A stretch of DNA of 64,000 nt from Allohahella sp002354735 (GCF_047946665.1 NZ_CP172312.1:868001-932000), one strand, 5' to 3'. Counted from the first letter of the stretch, positions 53,373 to 62,221 are shown. Numbers and translations are program-made. Notes: generated from the letters alone by a model not told the origin.

Positions 53373-54223
53373 TGGCTGACGAATTCAAGAAGCCTAAGTC
53401 CATCGATAGTCAGGGCGGCGGTGATATGCAAGCCCAGCGTGGCGAAGTCGTTTCCAACGACGGGGGACGCGGTGCTGCCAAGGATTCGGTGCTGGTACCG
53501 AGTTCATGGGAGGTTCAGGAAGGCGGCCTCGAACGTTATGTGGTCAGCAAGCAGATCGTGCGCATGCGTGAGCCGGGACTGCTGTCGCCGGACGATCTCT
53601 GCGAAAAGCGCATCATCTTTCCAGAAAGCCCGTATCGTAAATCGGTTGAACGATTCCGGGAGCTGCGAACCAAGCTGCTCGAAATCAGTCGCGGCCATAA
53701 CTTTGCGCTCGTGGTTTCGAGCATAGTGCCCGGCGGGGGTGCCTCGTTCAACGCGATAAATCTTGCTGCAGCATTTGCCTTTGATAGCAGCAAGACCGCA
53801 CTGCTGATCGACTGTAACCTGCGCCATCCAAAGCTGCACAGTGTGTTCGATCTGTTGCCGGACCGGGGCGTTACAGACTTCCTCGAAGATCCAGACATGG
53901 ATATCTCCACGATCATCTATCCAACTGGCATCCGTCGCTTGCGTCTTGTGCCGGCGGGCAGCCAGAAAGAATCTGCGAGTGAGTATTTTACTTCGTTCAG
54001 GATGCATCAGTTCCTGCAGACACTGCGTCGCCGCTACCCGGATCGTTTCATCATCCTGGACACGCCGCCGATTCTGGAATCACCTGATGCACGCATATTA
54101 TCTGAAGTCTGCGATTACACGCTTTTGATCGCCCCACATGGAAGAGTCACCGAAAGCCAGGTCGTCGAAGCGGCGTCCGCCATTCCAGAGGCAAAGCTTG
54201 CCGGTGTCGTCGTTAACGGATGA
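53372..54223 (+). CDS. Tyrosine-kinase-like ATPase of the XrtA system, degenerate P-loop
   Basis: The ATG at 53372 has GGAGG seven bases before it. The 283-residue protein resembles CpsD/BY-kinases of PEP-CTERM loci: Walker A' ALLIDCNLRHPKLH (residues 143-156) and Walker B RFIILDTPPI (225-234) are present. The P-loop reads SSIVPGGGASFNAINLA: the usual Gly-Lys-Ser/Thr is missing, with Ala-Ser-Phe in its place. There is also no C-terminal tyrosine cluster; the protein stops at VVVNG. So it may regulate the chain-length protein without kinase activity. Its stop overlaps an ATG of the next gene. Confidence 0.82.
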   Translation: MADEFKKPKSIDSQGGGDMQAQRGEVVSNDGGRGAAKDSVLVPSSWEVQEGGLERYVVSKQIVRMREPGLLSPDDLCEKRIIFPESPYRKSVERFRELRTKLLEISRGHNFALVVSSIVPGGGASFNAINLAAAFAFDSSKTALLIDCNLRHPKLHSVFDLLPDRGVTDFLEDPDMDISTIIYPTGIRRLRLVPAGSQKESASEYFTSFRMHQFLQTLRRRYPDRFIILDTPPILESPDARILSEVCDYTLLIAPHGRVTESQVVEAASAIPEAKLAGVVVNG

Positions 54224-54231
54224 GAGATTAC

Positions 54232-55560
54232 ATGCAGAAAACCTTCACACTTGCAGCCTGCACGACGGCCGTTCTGGCTGGCACGCTGACAGCTTCGGTC
54301 GTCAGCGCTGAGCCTGCCGAAATTTCGGTGACCAACGAGACCCTGTATTCGACGAACGCGGCGCTCCGGGAAAACAAGGAAGCTGATACCCGAAATCGCA
54401 CCACGCTGGATTTCTACAAGGTGCTAAGCAGAACAAGGCTTTCTGGCGACATCGGTTTCAACCTCGGCTATGAGCACTACTTTAACGACGTGTTCGCCAA
54501 TGACAGCGATCTGGTTGCGACCATGGACGTCAACAGCGCCTATGAATTCAGTCCCAACTTCAAATGGGAACTTCGTGACACCCTGAACCAGGTGCGGAAG
54601 AACTCCACCGAGGTGGGTACACCGGATAACCGTCAGCTTATCAACGTATTTGAGACCGGTCCGCAGTGGATGATTCCCCTTAGCGGTCGCACTGGACTCA
54701 GACTTGGCTCCGAATACGAAAATCTCTGGTTCGAAGATAGTGATGAGCAAAGTAACCGGATCACTGGTACGGCTGCGCTGGTCACCGAACTGGCGACTGG
54801 TCACCAGATCGAAGGCGGCGTCGAAGCAGATCGCGCCTGGATCGAGCGTCGACCGACAGAAATCGGCGCCACGGGCACAGTCGAGACAGACAGTAACAGC
54901 CAGACGCTTTTCGCGCAGCTCTCCAAGCAGTATGAGAATTCACGCTATTCCATCCGTGGTGGCTATACCTTTGTCAACACGGAATCGCCTACTCAAGAGA
55001 CCGAGTTCGACGGGCCGACCGCTCAGCTGAGCTATGTCTATGGCGGCGTTACCACACAGGGCGTTATTGATATGCAATTGTCGCACTCGCTCAGCGACAC
55101 CTTCTCTGACCAGAACGTGAAAACCTTCGACGCCCTCGATACACGAGATCGCTTCGACACTATCGAAACCACGCAGTTCAGGTTGCTTGGCAGCTATCCG
55201 CTCACCGCGGTCGACGAAATCAGTGCCATCGGTTCGGTATCGCTCGAGCAGTATCAAACCCAGGAAATCGAAGACGAGCGCTATACGGCCGAACTGCTGT
55301 ATCGCCGCACATTCACACCACAGGTGCTTGGCGACATCAGCTTCCGACGTGACCAGGAAGAGTTCAGTAACAACTTGAGGGAGATCGTGACCTACTACGT
55401 GGAAGCGAGCGTCGAACATCGGCCGCTGAAAAACGTGCGACTCGAGTACGCGGTGGGTTATACAGAGCGTGAAGAAAACACCTTTGAAAACGGTGTTGAA
55501 GGCCTGAATGGCATAGAAGAGGTCTATTTCAGCTTCGGCGTTACCTGGTTCAGGCTCTGA
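54232..55560 (+). CDS. Outer-membrane beta-barrel-like protein, PEP-CTERM system associated
   Basis: The ATG at 54232 gives MQKTFTLAACTTAVLAGTLT and a clean signal peptide ending VVSA; an ATG at 54220 overlapping the previous stop is the alternative. The mature part of about 416 residues is a chain of alternating strands (LSGDIGFNLGYEHYF, GPQWMIPLSGRTGLRLGSEY, YSIRGGYTFVN) and ends in a C-terminal Phe-rich strand YFSFGVTWFRL, typical of outer-membrane proteins. In related loci the gene at this place is the TIGR03016-type outer-membrane protein, thought to help secretion of the polymer. Confidence 0.75.
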   Translation: MQKTFTLAACTTAVLAGTLTASVVSAEPAEISVTNETLYSTNAALRENKEADTRNRTTLDFYKVLSRTRLSGDIGFNLGYEHYFNDVFANDSDLVATMDVNSAYEFSPNFKWELRDTLNQVRKNSTEVGTPDNRQLINVFETGPQWMIPLSGRTGLRLGSEYENLWFEDSDEQSNRITGTAALVTELATGHQIEGGVEADRAWIERRPTEIGATGTVETDSNSQTLFAQLSKQYENSRYSIRGGYTFVNTESPTQETEFDGPTAQLSYVYGGVTTQGVIDMQLSHSLSDTFSDQNVKTFDALDTRDRFDTIETTQFRLLGSYPLTAVDEISAIGSVSLEQYQTQEIEDERYTAELLYRRTFTPQVLGDISFRRDQEEFSNNLREIVTYYVEASVEHRPLKNVRLEYAVGYTEREENTFENGVEGLNGIEEVYFSFGVTWFRL

Positions 55561-55562
55561 GC

Positions 55563-56429
55563 ATGATAACGAATGCCATGACGATTGACGTGGAAGACTA
55601 CTTCCACGTTGCTGCGCTTGCCGAGTCCATCAAGGTTGATGAGTGGGATGCGCATGAGTGCCGCGTCGAAGCCAATACCGATGCGCTACTGGCGCTCTTC
55701 GACGAGAAACGCATCAAGAGCACGTTCTTTGTGCTTGGCTGGGTGGCCGAGCGTTATCCGGATCTGGTCAAGCGAATCGCAGCAGCTGGTCATGAGGTAG
55801 CCTCCCACGGCTTCAGCCATCAGCTTGTTTATAAGCAGACACCCGAAGTGTTCCGTGATGAGACCCGGCGCTCCAAGGACCTGCTTGAAAGTCTCATCCA
55901 GGCGCCGGTCGATGGCTATCGCGCAGCCTCTTACAGCATCACTGCCCAGAGTCGGTGGGCGCTCGATATTCTGGTCGAGCTCGGTTTCGTCTGGGACTCC
56001 AGCATTTTTCCGGTGAATCACGACCGTTATGGTATGCCTGGTACACCTGAACTGCCTTATCGCCTGAAAACGGACAACGGTGGCGAGATCATCGAGTTTC
56101 CGCTCTCTACGGCGAAGCTGCTTGGACGCACCATCCCCATAGCCGGCGGTGGCTACTTCAGGTTGTTCCCCTACTGGTTTTCGCGCTGGGGACTAGGGTC
56201 GATCAACCGTAAGCAGGAACCCTTCATCTTTTATCTGCATCCGTGGGAGATTGACACGGATCAGCCACGGGTGAAGGCAAGTGCATTTTCCATGTTCCGT
56301 CACTACAACAATCTCGACAAGTGCATGGATCGCCTGCGCAATCTTACAGATGATTTTCAGTTTTCGACGGTTGGTGATGTGCTCCGAAACAAGCAGCTGC
56401 TGCCAGCCGAGCCCAGGAGTGGCGGATAA
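55563..56429 (+). CDS. Polysaccharide deacetylase, XrtA-system type
   Basis: A 288-residue NodB-type deacetylase starting MTIDVEDYFHV, the hallmark of the TIGR03006 class. Catalytic parts are IDVEDYF (metal Asp), ASHGFSHQLVY (metal His pair), VDGYRAASYSITAQSRWAL and FIFYLHPWEID. It has no signal peptide, so it acts on a lipid-linked or cytoplasmic intermediate unless exported by another route. The gene starts two bases after the previous stop. Confidence 0.9.
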   Translation: MITNAMTIDVEDYFHVAALAESIKVDEWDAHECRVEANTDALLALFDEKRIKSTFFVLGWVAERYPDLVKRIAAAGHEVASHGFSHQLVYKQTPEVFRDETRRSKDLLESLIQAPVDGYRAASYSITAQSRWALDILVELGFVWDSSIFPVNHDRYGMPGTPELPYRLKTDNGGEIIEFPLSTAKLLGRTIPIAGGGYFRLFPYWFSRWGLGSINRKQEPFIFYLHPWEIDTDQPRVKASAFSMFRHYNNLDKCMDRLRNLTDDFQFSTVGDVLRNKQLLPAEPRSGG

Positions 56430-56434
56430 ACTCT

Positions 56435-57829
56435 GTGACAGATATGACCGAACAGATTCAGGCGCTTACTGACGAATCCAAGAAACTCAGTCGCCTGATA
56501 GGTGAGGCCAAGAAGCAGGGCCTGGATACCGCTGACGAACTGATTGCCCGCAAGAAGGCTGTGCAGGCCTCGATCGCAGAGCTCGAAGCGAAAATGGCGT
56601 CAGTGCAGCCTGACCAGGTCTCGGTAAAGCAGCCCACAGGCTCTGAAGCCGCACCAAGCGCCCCCGCAGTTACCAAAGCCAAACGCCAACCCTCCGAGCT
56701 GGAGCGTCTTCAGGCACTTATTCCCCCAGTGTACCCTCAGCCTGTTGAACTGACTGAAGCTGCGCAGTCCTCCGGGCGCTACCGTTGTGACGTTAGCCAG
56801 ACTCCGCCGGCAGGTTGGGACGACTTCGTTCGTCAGCATCCCAGGGCCACGCTCTATCACGAATCGGTCTGGTTGAAGACCGTCGTAGACACCATGGGGC
56901 ATGAAATCGCCTATGTTGCCTGCTATCTGGAGTCGGCTGCCGAAGAACAGCTTCAGGCGGTGCTGCCGATGATCCGGCAGAAGAGTCGTCTTTTCGGTGA
57001 TATCTGGACCTCCATTCCGCTGGTCAACTATGGCGGCGCACTCGCGCTGGACAAAAACGCGGAAAAGCACGTGCTGAAAGCAGCTGCTGACTTCGCCAGA
57101 AGCAGCGGTGCACGCCATCTGGAAGTTCGCGGTTATCACAAGCAACCGACCGGCTGGCCAGAACGCACAGATAAGGTCAACATGTGGCTGCCACTGCCCG
57201 CAGATAGTGAGACCCTGTGGAAAGGCTTCAGCTCAAAGGTCCGCTCGCAGATACGAAAAGGCCAGCAAAACGAATACGAATCCCGCATCGGTGGCATGGA
57301 ACTACTTGACGACTATTACCGGGTATTCAGCGAGAACATGCGTGATCTGGGCACCCCGGTGTATGGCAAATCGTTCTTCGCAGGCATCCTGACGAACTTC
57401 GGCAGTAGCGCCCGACTCATCGTCATATACTGCAAAGGCGAGCCCGCCTCCTGTGGCTTTCTAGTGGCACAGGAAACCGGTGCTGTGAAGCTGCTTGAGA
57501 TACCTTGGGCGTCCACCCGGCAGGCATTCAACTCGCTGAACATGAACATGGTGATGTACTGGGAAATACTGAGTCACGCAGCTGACACTGGTTTCGACGT
57601 GTTCGATTTTGGCCGTTCCAGCAAAGACGCCGGCACCTATCGCTTCAAGAAGCAGTGGGGCGCCATGCCTGTGCAGCTCTACTGGCATTATGCCCTGTTC
57701 CAGGCCGACGAATTGCCCGCGATCAATAACAATAATCCCAAGTTCAAACTGCTCGTGGCGATATGGCAACGCTTGCCACTGTGGTTCGCAAATCGTCTGG
57801 GTCCAGCTATTGTTAAATACATTCCTTGA
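56435..57829 (+). CDS. FemAB/GNAT-type protein, PEP-CTERM system associated
   Basis: The start may be the GTG at 56435 or the ATG at 56444. The 464-residue product begins with an unusual helical extension of about 90 residues (coiled coil, SIAELEAKMASVQPDQVSV) and then shows the FemAB-like double GNAT fold: HPRATLYHESVWLKTVVDTM, WTSIPLVNYGGALAL, GFSSKVRSQIRKGQQNEY, FDFGRSSKDAGTYRFKKQWG. The last motif marks the TIGR03019 class found in exosortase loci. It probably transfers an amino acid or acyl group onto the polymer or a precursor; the substrate is unknown. The extension is not seen in the relatives I recall. Confidence 0.85.
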   Translation: MTDMTEQIQALTDESKKLSRLIGEAKKQGLDTADELIARKKAVQASIAELEAKMASVQPDQVSVKQPTGSEAAPSAPAVTKAKRQPSELERLQALIPPVYPQPVELTEAAQSSGRYRCDVSQTPPAGWDDFVRQHPRATLYHESVWLKTVVDTMGHEIAYVACYLESAAEEQLQAVLPMIRQKSRLFGDIWTSIPLVNYGGALALDKNAEKHVLKAAADFARSSGARHLEVRGYHKQPTGWPERTDKVNMWLPLPADSETLWKGFSSKVRSQIRKGQQNEYESRIGGMELLDDYYRVFSENMRDLGTPVYGKSFFAGILTNFGSSARLIVIYCKGEPASCGFLVAQETGAVKLLEIPWASTRQAFNSLNMNMVMYWEILSHAADTGFDVFDFGRSSKDAGTYRFKKQWGAMPVQLYWHYALFQADELPAINNNNPKFKLLVAIWQRLPLWFANRLGPAIVKYIP

Positions 57830-57846
57830 GTGGTTGTGACTGAGAG

Positions 57847-58914
57847 ATGAAGGCCTTACTGAAGAACATCCGGGACACGTATCAGGCGAGAGCGGCTCGG
57901 CGCCTGCTTGGCCGCATGGGTGGAGAAGCAAAAGGCGATGCCACCGCGCAGCCACTGCTGATATTGATGTATCACCGCGTACTGCCTGAGCAGGACGAGC
58001 GACTGGCGTTCGAAGAGCCCGGGATGTACGTCACACCAGAGACCCTGGATATGCAGCTGCGAACGCTGCAGCCGCTGGTACGTTTCGTCGAACTCGCGCA
58101 GTGGGTGAGGGCGAGGCGTGAAGGGCGCCCGCTTGAAGGTGGTGATGGACGACTGTGCTGTGCTGTCACCTTCGATGATGGCTGGCTCGATAACTATGAG
58201 TTTGCCTTGCCTGTGCTGAGGCAGCACGACGTACCGGCGACAATCTTTCTGGCTACGGGCTTCATAGGCACCGGACGCACATTCTGGCCGGAGCAGCTCA
58301 ATCGGCTGCTCAAACTGGCAGCGGCGCTCGGTCCTGACAGTCGCGCCAAAGGCAGCCTGGAACATTTCATTTCATCCGCAGGCATCAAACCTGACAGCAG
58401 CCGCTACGCCAACAAGGAATATGCAGCCGAAGTCATCGCCGCCTGCAAACAGTTCACCGATGCCCAGATCTACCAGTTTCTCGATGACACCTTTGCGCAC
58501 CTGAAGCAGGATAGCGAACTCTCGATGAATACCGCCGAAGAGATGCTGGACTGGCATCAGGTCAGCGCCATGACGCCCACCTTTGACGTCGGTGCGCACA
58601 CTGTCAATCATCTCAGGCTCAACGAGGCGGCCAATCCGGCCGACGTCGATGCAGAACTCGATGGTTGTATCGAAGCCATTCATTCACATCTCGGATCGCC
58701 GCCGGCCTTGTTCTGCTATCCCAATGGCGACGTAAGCGACTATGCCCGGACGGCGGTGGAACAACGTTTTGCCGCTGCAGTGACTACCGGCAATGGCATC
58801 AACCAGGCGAACGACTCCCTGTTTGCGCTGAAGCGCATCGGTCTGCACGAAGATGCCAGTAACACGCCTGAAGCCTTCCTGGCTAAACTCTATCGCGGCG
58901 CAGGCGCATCGTGA
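57847..58914 (+). CDS. Second polysaccharide deacetylase
   Basis: A 355-residue NodB-fold protein with LLILMYHRVLP at the start, the metal-binding AVTFDDGWLDNYEFALPVL and DVGAHTVNHLRL, and FCYPNGDVSDYA. It has an N-terminal basic stretch and no clear signal peptide. It differs from the deacetylase at 55563, so two different steps or substrates are likely. The stop is ten bases before the next start. Confidence 0.88.
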   Translation: MKALLKNIRDTYQARAARRLLGRMGGEAKGDATAQPLLILMYHRVLPEQDERLAFEEPGMYVTPETLDMQLRTLQPLVRFVELAQWVRARREGRPLEGGDGRLCCAVTFDDGWLDNYEFALPVLRQHDVPATIFLATGFIGTGRTFWPEQLNRLLKLAAALGPDSRAKGSLEHFISSAGIKPDSSRYANKEYAAEVIAACKQFTDAQIYQFLDDTFAHLKQDSELSMNTAEEMLDWHQVSAMTPTFDVGAHTVNHLRLNEAANPADVDAELDGCIEAIHSHLGSPPALFCYPNGDVSDYARTAVEQRFAAAVTTGNGINQANDSLFALKRIGLHEDASNTPEAFLAKLYRGAGAS

Positions 58915-58924
58915 GCGCGCTCAA

Positions 58925-60019
58925 ATGAACATTCTCCATGCTATCGAGACCTCGGGCCCAGGCGGGGCAGAAAACTTCATGCTGCGTCTGGTGCAGAGCC
59001 AGAAGGCCGAAGGCCATCAATGTCGTGTGCTCGTTATCAAGCCTGGTTGGCTCACGGCTCAGCTCGAGCGTCTCAATATCGACTACGACCTGATCCCGTT
59101 GCCACGGAGCCTGAGCGCGCAGTGGCTACTCACGGTGCGACGGCTTATGAAGACATACCGTATAGACGTCGTTCATACGAATGAGTTTGCGATGAACATG
59201 CATCTGGCGCTTGTCGCACGCTCTTTGGGCGTGCCGCATATCGCCACTGTTCATGGTAAGAATTATTACACTGAGAAGTCAGTCAGGCGCTTTTTCATGC
59301 GGCTGACCGCCAGGCTCAGTACACTGGTGGCCGTCTCTCACGATATCAAGAGTTTCCTGGCGACTGACGCAGACATTCCGGCCTCGCGCGTCGTTGTGAT
59401 CGAAAACGGGATTGATGTGAGCAGCTACAAGCCTGATCCGAAAGTGCGGGCTCGCTACCGCGCTGAGCTCGGTGTCGCGGACGATGAGCATATGATTCTG
59501 GCGGTTGGTAACCTCTATCCGGTGAAAGGTCATATACATCTTATAGAGGCAGGAGCGCGACTCGCTCGCAACGGCGCCAGAATCAAGGTCTTCATCGCTG
59601 GACGAGGGAAGGAAGAACATAGCCTCCAGAGTCGAATCGACTCACTCGGTCTGCAGGCGCAGTGCACCTTGCTCGGCTTTAGAGATGATGCCCGAGAGTT
59701 GTTATGGGCGTGTGATATATTCGCAATGCCATCGTTGAGCGAAGGGCTGCCCTTGTCGATCCTGGAGAGTCTGGCTGCCGAACGCCCAGTCGTTGCATCC
59801 GCCGTTGGGGGCATCCCACAGGTGTTGACGGACGGCCATACCGGTTTACTCGTTCCAGCAGGCAATCCCAAAGCACTGGCGGAAGCGCTCGATAAGCTGA
59901 TTCGAAATAGCGAGCTTCGCACAGCCCTTTCGAATCATGGACTTAGCTTGCTGGCAGAGCGCTATGATGCCGCTTTGATGGCCAAGCGATACGCTGAACT
60001 CTATCAGCGGAAAGTGTAA
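58925..60019 (+). CDS. Glycosyltransferase family 4
   Basis: The ATG at 58925 gives MNILHAIETSGPGGAENFML, the normal start with the GPGGAE loop of the donor-site fold; the frame extending left lies within the deacetylase gene. The 364-residue product carries VHTNEFAMNMHL, IATVHGKNYYTEKS and the GT4 C-terminal half with PSLSEGLPLSILESLAAERPV and GGIPQVLTDGHTGLLVPAGN, including the E-x7-E catalytic spacing. It is the last gene of the operon. No flippase (Wzx) or polymerase (Wzy) was found. Confidence 0.88.
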   Translation: MNILHAIETSGPGGAENFMLRLVQSQKAEGHQCRVLVIKPGWLTAQLERLNIDYDLIPLPRSLSAQWLLTVRRLMKTYRIDVVHTNEFAMNMHLALVARSLGVPHIATVHGKNYYTEKSVRRFFMRLTARLSTLVAVSHDIKSFLATDADIPASRVVVIENGIDVSSYKPDPKVRARYRAELGVADDEHMILAVGNLYPVKGHIHLIEAGARLARNGARIKVFIAGRGKEEHSLQSRIDSLGLQAQCTLLGFRDDARELLWACDIFAMPSLSEGLPLSILESLAAERPVVASAVGGIPQVLTDGHTGLLVPAGNPKALAEALDKLIRNSELRTALSNHGLSLLAERYDAALMAKRYAELYQRKV

Positions 60020-60039
60020 AAATATCCGACGTTATGGTT

Positions 60040-60054
60040 AGGCCCTAGGCCTTT
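60040..60054 (+). terminator. Weak hairpin after the exopolysaccharide operon
   Basis: A 5-bp stem (AGGCC and GGCCT) with a CTA loop and a short TTT tail, 20 bases past the last stop. Too short to be confident. Confidence 0.3.
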
Positions 60055-60294
60055 AGTTCGCCGCCATCCCAGCAAGCGGTTTTTCCCGTTGTTTCTAATC
60101 CACTGATATTAAAACGCTTCTGCATCAGTAAAGACTGGGGCCCAAGCCCCTGATCGCTGTGCTATCGGCCGATTTGTATATTTTTGATACGACATTCTGA
60201 CTTCTGTAACAGTGTGTCAATCTTCTATACATGTGGTTTCTTTTAATAATCTCTCTGTAGAAGAAAGTCTAAGTAAAACATGTGGTTACAAAGT

Positions 60295-60310
60295 TGGCAC
60301 GACAAGTGCT
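60295..60310 (+). promoter_or_regulatory. Sigma-54-type promoter of PEP-CTERM gene 1
   Basis: TGGCACGACAAGTGCT has GG and GC in the exact spacing of the -24/-12 consensus (TGGCACG-N4-TTGC), with one mismatch. It predicts a transcript start near 60321, about 67 bases before the ATG. The 14 bases TACAAAGTTGGCAC at 60287-60300 recur in front of the second gene. Confidence 0.75.
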
Positions 60311-60387
60311 TACCTTTATGTAACGAACAGGTAATTTAGATTACTTAGCGTTACAGCCGATCTAAAGGATTTTCATCAGGAGTTCAT

Positions 60388-61086
60388 ATGTTCACTTCAG
60401 TAGTAAAAGGTTTTTCCCTGACTGCAATCGCTCTTGCAGTTTCTCTGCCAGCATCAGCCGCCATCATCCAGGGCTTCGACGTGTCTAACGCTGCAAACGT
60501 TTCTTGCAACGGTGGCGCTCAGTACGGTCTGTGGACTAACAGCCTGACCCCTAGCAAGTGCTCCAAGTACTTCTCTATCCAGACTGGTACTACGTTCCTG
60601 CGTTCAGACGATGGCACTGCAACCTTCACTGGTTCAGCGCTGAACCCACTCGGCACAACTGCGATCTTCGACCTGACCTTCACTGGTTTCCAGGATGATT
60701 ACTCAGTTGTTAAGACTGGCGGCACTGCCAAGCAGGCTGACTGGAATTTCTACACTGGTCTGACTTCAGACAGCAAAATCACTGTTGGCGGCGTAGACTA
60801 CTTCGCGCAGCTGGTTGGTGCACCGACTAACGTTGGTTCAATGCCAGTATTCCAGTACGGCACTGGTGCAAACGACAAGAACGCAGCCTTCGGCGGTTCT
60901 GTCTGGATGGACATGTATGCTGCTGACGGCACTGCGCTGTTCACTGGTGGCAAGCACTGGGACATCAACTTCAACCTGACTGAGAACCCAGACCTGGTTC
61001 CTGACGTTGACGTTCCTGCGCCTGCTACCCTCGGCCTGCTGGCACTTGGTGTTGCTGCTCTGCGTCTTTCACGTCGCAGCAAGTAA
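60388..61086 (+). CDS. PEP-CTERM-type exported protein 1
   Basis: A 232-residue protein with a signal peptide (ending PASA, mature start AIIQGFDVS) and a C-terminal sorting signal: VDVPAPATLG, a hydrophobic helix LLALGVAALRL and SRRSK. This is the tripartite PEP-CTERM form, but the motif is Pro-Ala-Pro. The body holds RSDDGTATFTGSALNP, FDLTFTGFQDDYSVVKTGG, GTGANDKNAAFGGSVWMDMY and KHWDINFNL, shared with the next two proteins. Two cysteines lie near residues 40 and 58. AGGAG stands six bases before the ATG. It is a likely substrate of the exosortase at 47767-49383. Confidence 0.85.
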   Translation: MFTSVVKGFSLTAIALAVSLPASAAIIQGFDVSNAANVSCNGGAQYGLWTNSLTPSKCSKYFSIQTGTTFLRSDDGTATFTGSALNPLGTTAIFDLTFTGFQDDYSVVKTGGTAKQADWNFYTGLTSDSKITVGGVDYFAQLVGAPTNVGSMPVFQYGTGANDKNAAFGGSVWMDMYAADGTALFTGGKHWDINFNLTENPDLVPDVDVPAPATLGLLALGVAALRLSRRSK

Positions 61087-61142
61087 GTATTCACTGACAT
61101 TTGATCGGGAGGTCTTTGATCTTCCGGCAAGGTTAGCGAAAG

Positions 61143-61170
61143 AAAAACCCTTCCTCGGAAGGGTTTTTTT
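61143..61170 (+). terminator. Rho-independent terminator after PEP-CTERM gene 1
   Basis: The arms AAAAACCCTTCC and GGAAGGGTTTTT form a perfect stem with a very short loop (CTCG when the last pair opens) and run into a T tail. Confidence 0.88.
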
Positions 61171-61355
61171 ATGAGCTTTTTTATTTCTCTGCTCGTACCC
61201 AGCCAGCTCTGTACCAAACGGAATAATCCCTTTGGATAGCCATTGTAACTTTGACGGCGAGCAGTGTAGTGAATTGTAAAAACTACCCCCTGAAATGCTG
61301 CGTATAATTACGTAGACAACGTTAAAACCCTATGTAGAACAGCTAGCTACAAAGT

Positions 61356-61371
61356 TGGCACATTTCCTGTA
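61356..61371 (+). promoter_or_regulatory. Sigma-54-like promoter of PEP-CTERM gene 2 (weak -12)
   Basis: TGGCACATTTCCTGTA keeps the -24 part perfectly but has TGT in place of TGC at -12. The 14 bases TACAAAGTTGGCAC (61348-61361) are identical to those at the first gene. The predicted start near 61382 leaves about 91 bases of leader. Confidence 0.5.
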
Positions 61372-61472
61372 TGTTAACTTACTGCAATACACGGAATGTT
61401 TTTGTGAAACGTTGTACCTGTAGACATCAGGATGACAACTCACGACCAACTACAACCTTACAGGGGTTTCTC

Positions 61473-62180
61473 ATGTTTAACTCAAAATTGGCGCAATCAC
61501 TCTCTCTCTCGGCTCTGGCTCTTGCAGTCGCACTGCCAGCTTCAGCAGCTGTAATCGAAGGCTTTGACGTTAGCGATGCTGCCGTCAGTGCGGATGGCAA
61601 CAGCTTTGGTCTGTGGACCAACACCCTGAACACTGGTGGTGATGTTCATTACTCAATCCAGACAGGCACAACCTTCATCCGTTCAGATGATGGCACTGCA
61701 ACCTTCACTGGCACTGCTACCAACCCAAGCGGCGTTGGCGCAATCTTCGACCTGACCTTCACTGGCTTCACTGAAGATTACTCAGTAGTCAAGACTGGTG
61801 GCATGGAAGAGCAGGATGACTGGAAGTTCTACACTGGTCTGACAGCAGACAGCAAAATCACTGTTGATGGCGTAGATTACTTCGCCCAGTTGGTCGGCGC
61901 TCCAGACAACGTTGGCACTATGCCTGTATTCCAGTACGGCACTGGCGCGAACGACAAGACTGCCGACTTTGGTGGTTCTGTATGGCTCGATATGTACAAT
62001 GCTGAAGGCGAAGCCCTTTTCGGTGACAACCACTGGGACATCAACTTCGACCTGACAAACAACCCAGACCTCGTTCCTGACAACCCAGGTTCAGGCGTAG
62101 ACGTACCAGCACCTGCAACACTGGGTCTGCTGGCTCTTGGTGTAGCTGCTCTGAGACTGTCACGTCGCAAGCAAGCATAA
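61473..62180 (+). CDS. PEP-CTERM-type exported protein 2
   Basis: The ATG at 61473 has AGGGG seven bases before it and begins a clean signal peptide (LSLSALALAVALPASA); an upstream ATG at 61371 overlaps the promoter and is not used. The 235-residue product is very similar to protein 1 in RSDDGTATFTGTATNP, FDLTFTGFTEDYSVVKTGG and QYGTGANDKTADFGGSVW, but lacks the two cysteines. It ends GVDVPAPATLG, a helix LLALGVAALRL and SRRKQA. The motif is again Pro-Ala-Pro. Predicted exosortase substrate. Confidence 0.85.
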   Translation: MFNSKLAQSLSLSALALAVALPASAAVIEGFDVSDAAVSADGNSFGLWTNTLNTGGDVHYSIQTGTTFIRSDDGTATFTGTATNPSGVGAIFDLTFTGFTEDYSVVKTGGMEEQDDWKFYTGLTADSKITVDGVDYFAQLVGAPDNVGTMPVFQYGTGANDKTADFGGSVWLDMYNAEGEALFGDNHWDINFDLTNNPDLVPDNPGSGVDVPAPATLGLLALGVAALRLSRRKQA

Positions 62181-62198
62181 GATTTCAAAGATTTGCAG

Positions 62199-62221
62199 AA
62201 GCCTCCTTCGGGAGGCTTTTT
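62199..62221 (+). terminator. Rho-independent terminator after PEP-CTERM gene 2
   Basis: An 8-bp stem (AAGCCTCC and GGAGGCTT) with a TTCG loop and a five-T tail, 18 bases after the stop. Confidence 0.88.

Larger units (their letters stand above)
60020..60387. other. Intergenic region before the first PEP-CTERM gene, 368 bp
   Basis: AT-rich and without a gene. It holds a weak terminator-like hairpin for the polysaccharide operon (60040-60052), a direct repeat ACATGTGGTT at 60229-60238 and 60278-60287, and a sigma-54-type promoter at 60295-60310. The repeat lies 8 to 66 bases upstream of the promoter, so it could hold activator sites, though this is closer than usual. Confidence 0.6.
61087..61472. 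other. Intergenic region between PEP-CTERM genes 1 and 2, 386 bp
   Basis: No gene seen. It holds the terminator of gene 1 (61143-61170) and a sigma-54-like element at 61356-61371 within an AT-rich stretch. Confidence 0.6.
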
